Below are positions 55,016 to 64,000 of a stretch of 64,000 nt of DNA, piece after piece. Under the pieces are notes generated by a model. That model was not told the DNA's origin and did not search any database. It saw only the letters and a program-made list of their open reading frames with translations. Within the stretch, counting starts at the first letter, position 1. Each line of letters begins with the position of its first letter. Both the position numbers and the translations under genes were made by a program. The stretch is from Linepithema humile (taxonomy: Eukaryota; Arthropoda; Insecta; Hymenoptera; Formicidae): NCBI RefSeq assembly GCF_040581485.1, contig NC_090128.1, positions 34,998,931 to 35,062,930 on the forward strand, written 5' to 3'.

Positions 55016-56419
55016 GAGCAAATGAATTATTAAGATTAATAACGAAATGGAAAAATATGAATGTAATACAAATGACCTTCTTCTTTGTCACCTCAGCGAA
55101 AATTTAATTAAATTCAAACTAAAATGAATACATAGCTATCGTAAACACTATCTCATATAGGCTGATATAGGCATAATATCAAAATATTACGACCGCTGAA
55201 CTATACTAATACTAGAACGCGTTCTAGTGTTCAAAAAGTGCACTAAAAGAGATAGTTTTCATGTATAATTCTGTCTCTTTTGTTACATTCTTATCAAAAA
55301 GTTTATTTTATATCTTACAGTTATCTAATGTGCAAAATATTTTTTTATTTATTTAATACCTGATTTGTAGTTAGGCACAGTGTCTTCAACCGATGTAACA
55401 TAGGTTTTTTAACACCATATAATCACCCTCTCACTTCAAGAAAACCCGGCATAATTTGGCTACACTGCTCTGAACTAGAGACACTACACACCTACAAAAT
55501 GCTTACAAATAATAGCGAATTCGGCCATACTACATTGCACTGGTACACAGTTTGTCACTTTTGCAAGTAATCTAGTAAACTACTAAAAATACACCATACA
55601 GCATTTAGCATTTCTAGTAATTTACTAGATTGCTTGCTAGTACCATAATAAGTTGCATAGTCTGATGAAGGCTTTACTGATTCAACGCTGCACGGCGTTG
55701 CGTCTCATCGTTTTCTCGGAGTTTCTTCTCTATGTCTTTTCGGCTGCCATGATGATTATATGCAATTCGAATGCGTAGCGCAAATATCTTGTGATAAATT
55801 TTATTCGCCGCAAACAATCCTAAAAGTGCATTACGAATACGACTTTTCATCAGGAGTATCTAGTAAAAAAGCAGGTAATTCTTGTTTTCCGCGAATGCAC
55901 GCAACTGATGCCGCTTCAACGATCGTAATGTGTGTCCAAAGTGGCGGGCTTGTAAATTCAAATTGGTATATTTTCAATAAGTACAGATTTCGTGTCACGG
56001 ACACACGAAAATGAGCTCTATGTATAAAGAAATCATAGCACTATCAGTGCACGGAATAATTTTCGTTAGTATATTGGATATTTATTCCGTCAGAATTAAA
56101 TCGGGTGGAACAAATATTGTTATATACATATTCGTACAAAACGCCAAGGCAGTCGTTGTTCTTGCTCACTCTGAATATACGTATTGAATGGACTGCCAAA
56201 TATATAAGATTATAATATATGAATATAATTACGCATGAATGCGTTGCGGCCATTTTGTTTTAAATTTACATTTTATCCATTTCTACGAATTCGTAACACA
56301 AATATGTGATTTTCACCTAAGTGAAATGCATGAATTATTTTTTGTTCGCTAAAATACATAATAAAATGTGTTTTCAGTATTCATATATTTTTTGATGCAG
56401 TTGATGCGGAGGAAAATCT
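55016..56419. other. Intergenic region between PITHD1 and the possible small exons
   Basis: Probably a divergent promoter region. It contains an inverted repeat (55563-55637). One open frame of 84 codons (55760-56014, +) has no recognisable domain and is not supported. Confidence 0.5.
55563..55637. repeat. Inverted repeat with 23-bp arms
   Basis: Arms 55563-55585 and 55615-55637 (GCAAGYAATCTAGTAAAYTA pattern) match at 21 of 23 positions around a 29-nt loop. Possibly a decayed palindromic element. Confidence 0.65.
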
Positions 56420-56722
56420 ATGGTGGAATCTGCAGCAGGTAGAACAAACCTTAAGCTTGTAAATTTAATTATTCGTTCATTATTTCAATATATGCACACT
56501 ATTATAAAATATGCACACATAATTACTTTTATATTTTAGTAGATATATATTAATATACTTGATATTTTTTTATTTTTATTAAAATATATATTGAATATTT
56601 ATTTAAAAACTTTGTAAATAATTAAATAACATAATAATCAAAATACATAAAATAAATAATCTATAGTAACTTTATTTATTTTTACAGGCACATCTAATGG
56701 CATAGCTAAGATACAACGGCTG
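56420..56722 (+). CDS. Possible first two coding exons of an unidentified gene
   Basis: Exon 56420-56438 starts with ATG and ends at a GTAGAA donor. Exon 56688-56722 begins after a strong TTTTTACAG acceptor and ends at GTGAGT. They join in frame to give MVESAAG, then TSNGIAKIQRL. Reading through the first donor in either neighbouring frame meets stops, so the splice is informative. The next exon was not found before EMC8/9 on the other strand; if real, the gene would run past it into the region after 59 kb. The ATG has a weak context (T at -3). Product unknown; this could be chance in AT-rich DNA. Confidence 0.35.
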
Positions 56723-57513
56723 GTGAGTGAATTCATTGATTTATTTATCTAATTATATAAAATATCATATAATGCCTCTCTTTTTATTTATTAATCTTTT
56801 TAATATAATTACTAATAATTGTGCTTTGACAATCACAGTTTTATCTGTGATTTGCAATTTTATGAATAAATAGTAAAATAATAATGAAAATATAATTAAA
56901 ATAGTAACAAAATACACGTTAAGAATAAATAAAAAAAATAATAAGATACAAAATTAAGAAACAAACTTTTTTATCTTAAAAATAAAGAATTCTAATTTTT
57001 GTACATATAAGCAGAGAGAAGTTTAATGAGCTTTTATAGCAATTAATATAATAAGCTTGCTTTTATGGCGCACATTTTATTAAATATAGTTCTGTTTTTA
57101 TTGAAATGATAAAATTTAAAGATTTTTTTTATAATATAATTGAAATCTCATTATATTATATTTTTCTCACTGCACTTCTGTTATAATTTTTATAATTATC
57201 CAAATAATTTTTTAGCCTTAACTGTAATTAATAATTAAAAAAATGTCTTTATTAAAAAGAACATTAATATGAAAAATTTATCAGAAAAATAGAATGGAAA
57301 AAAATGGTGGAAAATGGAGGTTGCACAGGTTAAATGTATGGAAGTAAAATTCCTAAATTTAAAAACAGGTGATATTCATTTATAAATTCTACAATATATG
57401 TACATTTGTTACTTTGCATATAGTGAATGAAATACACAAGTAGAGTGCAACACAACATATAAATAAAACAATCTTTGTATGATTTGTGTGTGGAATGCTT
57501 GCATTGTTTTCAC
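56723..57513. other. AT-rich gap, no gene seen
   Basis: Very AT-rich, with no coding character. It includes the 3' flank of EMC8/9. Confidence 0.6.
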
Positions 57514-58635
57514 CTATTTGTGTATTTCGGCAGCCTCATCAATAATTTTATTTAGTTTCTGATTTTGCCAATCAAGGGCAATATTATCGAGATGGTTATC
57601 AAAATCGATCAAATTCTTATGCTCCTCTGTCTTCAGCAATGAATACATTGCATCTGTGTGTGCAATACCTCCTTCATAAATAATACTGCAATAAAATGAA
57701 TGATATTTAACACTAGAGTAAGATTCTATATATACATCAAAATAATTTTCTAAAAATATAAATTTTTAAATTTGAATTACTTTGCTATGTCTTTTGGCCT
57801 CCATTTTCCATCTATAGATTGTGAAATTCGTAATGGACTAGATCCCATACCCAGAGTCACCTCTCGATTATCCATCTAATAACAGTAAAAGTTATGAAAT
57901 ACAGAAATAGATACGTAACATTTTCGTGTAGTGATTGATAAACATACCACTACAAGCAACGCACTGTTAAAGTTTTCTGCAATTTTATCTGCTATTCTAT
58001 GTGCCGGTCTGTCTATACTGTAAGGAAAACATGAAAATAGATTAGTATTAATATAACATAAAGGTTCAAAAAATATTAACGTACCTTAAATCATTTATAT
58101 TCTCGTTGGCCAAGTAATAACCTGCCAATATAAGGCCTTTACTTGTAGCTAACTGGTCCACCTATAATTTAAACAGTATGTCAACAGTATAACGGGACAT
58201 TAATATTATCATTGCTATTATTCCAACATTTTAAAGGGTAAATTTTCAAAGAAAAAAAATGAAATGTAATCACTGAGACAGTTTGCCTTTATAATATAGG
58301 TTAGGACATTGAAATGTCCATATTACACTGATTTTTTGCACATATCAAAACGTATACTTTAAGAAACATAATAGTTCATATAATCGTAAAAAATGTTTTA
58401 CTTCGATAATAAACGTTCATCAAATATTTACCAAAGTAAGTGCTATTTCCGCCATTGGGGAAACATGCAAGCATATATGGAATAAAGGTATTGCGTCCTC
58501 GATGTACAGATCCGCCCTGCCATCTTTATTCTTTTGTTTGCCGAGCAACAAACCATTTATTGCACAATGCGGATACTTAGCTGCGTGTAAAATAATTTTA
58601 CAGTACGCGCGAGGCGAAAAGAAAACATTCGTCAT
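57514..58635 (-). CDS. EMC8-9: ER membrane protein complex subunit 8/9
   Basis: Exons, 5' to 3': 58635-58432, 58161-58085, 58017-57948, 57875-57781, 57685-57514. They give 618 nt, 205 residues, the usual length. EMC8 and EMC9 are paralogous in vertebrates and single in insects. The protein is a cytosolic MPN-like subunit of the EMC insertase, which inserts tail-anchored and some multispanning proteins into the ER membrane. Signatures: MTNVFFSPRAYCKIILHA, AINGLLLGKQKNKDG, EDAIPLFHICLHVSPMAEIA, LILAGYYLANENIND, ADKIAENFNSALLVV, WRPKD, and the terminal LIDFDNHLDNIALDWQN. No JAMM metalloprotease motif is seen, as expected for this inactive branch. The start is the MTN methionine; longer in-frame sequence upstream does not resemble the family. 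Confidence 0.95.
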
Positions 58636-60404
58636 TGTGGAATGAAAACTGTAAACGCAAGCAGACGCGAAAAGACAGTACGAGCCAGTACCGCCAACAT
58701 TGCGATTGTAAAGTGGCAAACATGAAATTCTATTTCCCTATACTTAGCTTGTGGACACACTGCACATAGAAAAATTTAGTTAGCAGTTTTTTTCATGAAT
58801 AACTTTATTCAATAGGCTTTAGAACAAGAAAAATAACATGATACTTCAAAACATTATTTATTACAACTCAAATTAATCGTAAAATTGTAAAATTATTTGG
58901 AAAATACGCTTTACATCGTTCTTTTGTAAACTTTAGAAATCAGAACAGTATTTTGGATCCCGAGAATTTATTACAACTGCGGTATCTTTTTTTTCTCCGA
59001 AAGGTAAGCTCAATTGTGCAAAACAGAGTCAAATGAAAGAACAGGTTTGCGAGAAAGCGTTAACACCAGCAATTAACGTTACTTGGCGTAATGCGATTAT
59101 TCTTCGCGTGGGAAGCGGTTTTGATAAAGATTACGAATATGTCGTCGTCATTCTCGTGATCATCCTCACGGTCGGTTATCGCCGCGCGACGCAGCTACGG
59201 CGGCTCCGCGTTCATTGTGATTTTAATAAGCCTTATGCAAATTACAAATGAAATTGTCAGAGGCAGGCCTGCGGTCCATTCTTCGTCGCTGATGGGGACA
59301 ATTAGAGGAGCTTTGTCCGGCAACCGCGCGTTGTCCGGCCGTGCCGGCCGGCCGGTTGGCCGACAACTCGAGTTCCAACGAGAGAGGAGAGGACCACCCG
59401 CCAACCCCTAATGTTTGTATCCGCTCCCCGGAACGTTCACTTCCGACTCTCGGAATCGCGCGTCGTCGTGCTCTATTGTGTTTGCTTCCCGTTGCCACCT
59501 CTCTGATACTCTCGAATCGTCGATACAATTAATACTTTGTTCGTTGTACGAGAGACGATTGCTCTTAATCGCTTATATCACTCTTAGCTTATGAAAAGAC
59601 ATTGTAATACGTGTCATTGGTTGCAAAGACATTAGAATAATAATTATAAACAAAATAATGTTAGAAAAATTTGTTCTACTTCTTTTAAATTATACTCATA
59701 AAAAAAGCTATTTTTTTAAAACAGTTATGATAGATGCTATACGGCGTAGCGCAATTGGAATCGAAAATTACAATATCAAAGCACAATTTAAAGGTACTCG
59801 TGGCAGAGAAAATGGGAAGGAGATGCTCGTTCTTAGCCGCGGAGAGCGAATTCGCTACGCGACGGTTGGTTTGATTCCGTAAGAAGGAAGACGTCAGATT
59901 CGCGGCGGAATTGTTCTGCCGTAACCTGAAGAGAAAGAGAAAGAGAGAGAGGAATACGCGTCTTCTGGAACGCCGCGGTCCAGGGTCGAGAATGCGCCAA
60001 CGGCGGGGGAGGAAGGACGGGGGCAAGGTGCTGGAGGTTGGAAATCGAACGGAATCACGGAGACCGGAGGTCGGTGGTTCGGGGGCGGAGATAAGTTTTT
60101 ACGGTAGGGTTACTAACTTACGGACTCGGCATTGTCGAGTTCCCGCCGACGGGAGGACAATGCGCCTTCGGAACACAATGCTTCACTCTGGAAATCTGAA
60201 GGCAGTCTTGACTACCAACCTGCAACCACTCATACCTCTATGTGCCCCCCCTCGATTCCTCCCCATCTGCGTCTACCAATACTCATTCGTTCGACACATA
60301 CCACCCCGCGATTGCCGACCGCATCACCCTGCCACCCCCGGTCCCCATCGTTACTTTCTCATTCTTTTGCCTTTACCTTCCCCTTCAATGCTCTTTCGTT
60401 GCAG
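58636..60404. other. GC-rich, promoter-like stretch upstream of EMC8/9
   Basis: From about 59090 to 60350 the DNA is GC- and CpG-rich, in contrast to both sides. It includes a CCGG-rich palindromic segment near 59320-59370. Open frames on both strands are long because of composition. No family was recognised. Confidence 0.5.
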
Positions 60405-60535
60405 TTTACTCGGCCTTGCGCCGTGAGAGTGACGATCTTCAAGTTCACGTCGATAAATTTACGAACTTGGCAGAATTTTTAAGTAACGCTCGGAAATTTC
60501 AGATGGTCGAGGAATTCAGACAGGTCGAATCTTGA
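60405..60535 (+). CDS. Possible terminal coding exon, unidentified
   Basis: A very good acceptor (long pyrimidine tract ending TTTCGTTGCAG at 60404) precedes an open frame ending in TGA at 60533-60535. In the frame needing one nucleotide from the previous exon it reads VYSALRRESDDLQVHV and then DKFTNLAEFLSNARKFQMVE, a charged, helix-like sequence. No upstream partner exon was found. Weak support. Confidence 0.2.
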
Positions 60536-62239
60536 GATTGAATGTCAAATAGTTCGGACCTTTTGAATTGAAAGGATGTTCAAACAGTTCGAACTATTCA
60601 AGCTAACTTCATATTCAAAGATTCGGAAATTGTTATAGGTCAAAAAATATAGGTCATAAAATTTATCAAAATGTGTAATAATGTATAGACATATATATAT
60701 GAACCAAACACACAGTGATTAACCAAACACAGAGAGATTAATTTAAATACAATAAATTAAATTATTAGAAAAGATTTCTAAGACCGTAGCTAGATGTATT
60801 TGCTATAATTTTATTTTATTTTATTTTAGCATTACATTAACAAACATTTCGGTCTCAATTTTCGACTATCTTCAATGTTTAATTGCCGCTAACATACTTA
60901 TATATTTTAAACTTAATTCCTAATCTTCGTATTTTTACAATTAATATTGTATTTACTTGAATTTCCTTACATATCATAGATCTATGTGTCTCTCGCTGAG
61001 ACAAAGTCGCTTGAGACAAAGTCAGGACAGCGATAAATAATTGCAGAGTAATAACACACGCACGTTTGGCAAATGTCTTACCATTCTAAAAAATCAGACA
61101 ATTTTTTTAAAAACTGACTTTTACAAGTGGACTACAATCTTTACTCTTTTATGGAAAGAAAAAAAAACAATATAAGGAGGCACACAGGTCTGTGACATAT
61201 AAGGGAATTCAAGTAAATGCAAACATATAAAACATATGGGCATATAAAATGTTCGAATCTTTTGCCTGAGAGAAAAGAGCTGAAATTTTTAAAGTTTCGT
61301 TTTTCAAGAATTGCATTTTTTTTCTCAATTGGAATCTTTATAGTAGCACATTTATTTTTATATAAATTTATGTACACGCACACACAAATGCACCACATAT
61401 ATTGTAATACATGATATAAAAATATATAGTGTAAAAAGTGCGGATGCAATGGTGGCGAGATCCAAAAGAGGCATGAATAAAGCGAAAGGAGAAGAACGGA
61501 CACAACACGAGCGTATTCCAATCGCTCTTAGCTTTTCTCTTTGGACGGACTCTGCCGTTTCTTTGTCCCACAAAAGCCACATTGTTTCGCTCAACGTTCT
61601 CGCACGGGATGTAAACTGAAATGCTTCTCTTTTCGTGAACGCTAGACGACAAATACTGCTAGCAATCAGACATGAAATGTACACGCATCTGATGCATACG
61701 TAGATGCACTTGTCAATACGCAAGTTCTTTCTTCGAATTTCGTTTCTTATCATTTATTCGGCATTTGTTGTTATTATTTATAATTCTGTAAATATGTTGC
61801 AACAATTTGATAAATTTAATATATATAAGAATTTTATATAAGTTGTATTTTTGTAATATTGTTGTAATATAATGTATTTGTGTTTTACAGATAAGCTTTT
61901 GTGCTACGTGTCCAAAAAAGCGTTCGTCATATCGTTAGATTTGTTCGGAAGTATTAATGTCGGGAGTGTCGTGATAGTTTTGCGCGAATTCGAAATGCCG
62001 AATTTTAGCGAATTAATTAAACGCGGTCGTTTGAAACGCGGACGAGATTCGCGCGTAACGTCGTATTTTAGACAATTCGGTTCGATTTGGTTACGACGTC
62101 GGGAGTGCCGTTTAAAGTGAGTTACGCGATTTTTATATTTAGGTACGCTCGCGAGCAATGCGAACGTTTTCGCGAACGCGTGTGAGTGCCATGAAGGAGT
62201 AGCACCACTAAGAGAAGGAGCAAGTGGAAGGAGCATCGA
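60536..62239. other. Mixed non-coding stretch with a CpG-rich end
   Basis: 60540-61860 is AT-rich. 61900-62240 becomes CpG-rich (many TCG and CGT words) and looks like a promoter or 5' UTR on the + strand. No named gene. Confidence 0.4.
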
Positions 62240-62261
62240 ATGACACCAGAGCAACATTGCG
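62240..62261 (+). CDS. Possible start-codon exon, unidentified
   Basis: ATG at 62240 reads MTPEQHC and then meets a near-perfect donor, G|GTAAGT, after 62261. A tiny upstream open frame (MKE) ends in the same CpG-rich leader. The next exon is not in the window or was not recognised. Weak support. Confidence 0.25.
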
Positions 62262-64000
62262 GTAAGTAATTTATTGCAAAAGATACGAACTTTTTCGGCA
62301 ATGGTGGTGGAGCTTTATATGAACAAAATGCGACTTTCTACAAGTTACACTTTTTTATTTTTATCAAAATTATATGTATAATAGCAGATTCCTGTCATTT
62401 AAAGAGAGATGAAAATTTTTGTATCAAAATGTCAAGGCTACAATAGTTTTTAAATGGAAAGTATTTAAAGTTGACCAATAGATTGTCAAAAATTTATGCG
62501 CTCAAGCACATCGTATATTAATTTTTATATTCTTATCATATGAAAAACTTCAAAAATCTGCTATTAATGGGTGATACGGTTAGTCTGAGACATCTTGTAT
62601 ATTTTACATTATTTTCAAATCTATTTTCTTAATGATATTAATAAAATAAAAATTAGATTGACTTACTGGTACGATGCACAGCATCGTATTTGTATTGTGC
62701 GCGAGAACTGACATGTATTTTACATATATTTTATATGCATATGTTTATGAAATATAAAATAAATGTATTTTTAGACAAAATATTTTTATTTTGTCTGAAA
62801 ATTTGCATAAAATTAAAATCAGAGGTAACCAATTCACAGAGAATTTTTTTTCAAGATTTTTTAGGATTTTTTCGTGTACAAGAGTACAATTTTGCTTATA
62901 ATTTTTAATAATTTTAATAATTAATAATAACAAAATAAATATATTTTTTAATAATATTTCGTTTCTTCTGATATAAATACAGTATTTAAAAATATTAAAG
63001 ATGCTATTGCGTAGGCTTTTATTTGTTTATGTTGAGAAATAGAAGAACAGACTAACTGATCGCTTTTTCACAACAAATATGTCATTTTGTAAGACATCGC
63101 ACTTTTCGTGAGAAAACAATTGTATGGTTTCCGCGTCTGGTTGTACTCGTGAGGAAATTCGCGTCGCAGAAAACATTAAGGAAATCGCCGCTCGTTTCAT
63201 TTGTCGAGCAGAGCATTGTACTTCCAAAGCTTTTCAATAACACTCAGAGAAATTTTCACTCTGGCCTACTCACCTATTTTCCCCATTCGTTTGTAACAAA
63301 TTTTGTTTCACATTTGTTCAATTTTTAGCCACTTTAGCATTAAAATTAGTTAATGGAAACAAATTTAAGAGAATTAATATATTTTCCGATTTTTTACATT
63401 TAACACTTCAAAAATCCAAATAATCTAACACCTTCAATCCATTTATTTTAGTTTTTTATAGCTCTATGTCTATGATATATACCGATGTTTTTTCTTTAAT
63501 TTTTAATTTAGATAGAATTTTTTAAAAATTATGTAGTTATATTCATATATTATTTAAATATGAATGTATAAATAATATTACTTTTCATAAATAGTAAAAA
63601 TTAATCTACTTCTAATAGTTTTCTATGCTTAACATTATAATAAATAATAGTTTTTCTCGATAGTAGCTTATAAGAATATATTGCTAATTTATAAGACATT
63701 TTAATTTTTTCCGATGTCTATCTCGACACTTGTATTAGATCTCCCACAGAAATGCTCATCACTTTCCCTCAAAAGGTTTTCTTCTCACAGAGAGCGTATC
63801 TCTTTTTCTTCCATCTCTCTCCGTCGCCCTTCTCGCTCTCTTTCTGCTTTTCTTTCTATCTGTCCCTCCTTTTTTGCAATGCCGCTCGCTCCCTCTCTTT
63901 CTTAACTCTTTCATCCCCCTCGTCCGCCACCATCCTTCTCGCGACAACATTCTTTTCAGTATTCACTGTGCAGTTTCTTGTACCGATACTTCCTTCTTTC
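62262..64000. other. AT-rich DNA, pyrimidine-rich near the end
   Basis: Possibly the first part of a long intron. From about 63715 the + strand is strongly pyrimidine-rich (CTCT/TTTC words). The sequence TTCTTTTCAG ends near 63959 and could be an acceptor. No exon could be defined. Confidence 0.35.

Noticed and set aside
55760..56014. 84-codon + frame upstream of the small exons
   Set aside because: No domain, no coding neighbours, and not spliceable to 56420.
1..64000. tRNA, rRNA, CRISPR, bacterial operons or viral genes
   Set aside because: No cloverleaf with A and B boxes, rRNA core, spaced direct-repeat array or viral domain was recognised.

Overview
The window is nuclear DNA of an insect, most likely a hymenopteran and probably an ant. 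All genes have spliceosomal introns with GT/AG ends, introns are AT-rich, and CpG is not depleted. The selenoprotein T homologue carries Cys where Sec normally sits, which fits the known loss of selenoproteins in Hymenoptera. Exon models were assembled by hand from reading frame, splice consensus and family resemblance. Each full model has a coding length divisible by three.

Layout. 1-13983 (+): the 3' half of a sosondowah-type ankyrin gene, with one intron of 8 kb. 13984-16910: AT-rich, no gene. 16911-17784: two near-identical 411-bp hAT-type MITEs in inverted orientation, each with its own 8-bp target duplication. 18076-18751 (+): tRNA-splicing endonuclease subunit Sen15, 5' end unresolved. 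22358-48610 (-): a complete protein kinase N gene with 18 coding exons and 1048 residues. Its sixth intron holds a separate two-exon gene on the same strand (28121-30401), coding for a 730-residue protein I do not recognise. 49395-51989 (-): COG6. 52732-53676 (+): SelT, divergent from COG6. 54042-55015 (-): PITHD1, convergent with SelT. 56420-56722 (+): two tiny spliceable exons that may start a gene. 57514-58635 (-): EMC8/9. From about 59 kb to the end there is a GC-rich, promoter-like stretch and possible 5' exons, but no gene I can name.

The genes are ordinary housekeeping or signalling genes (Golgi tethering, ER insertion and redox, tRNA splicing, Rho-effector kinase). They do not form a pathway. 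Base composition shifts strongly: about 28-49 kb (the large PKN introns plus the nested gene) is GC- and CpG-rich, while 13-27 kb and 49-58 kb are very AT-rich.

I found no rRNA, tRNA, CRISPR or viral gene. The most interesting items are the inverted MITE pair, the unrecognised gene nested in PKN, a Thr in the PKN hydrophobic motif, a 69-nt frame-preserving PKN intron, and a TATA-type promoter inside PKN intron 3.
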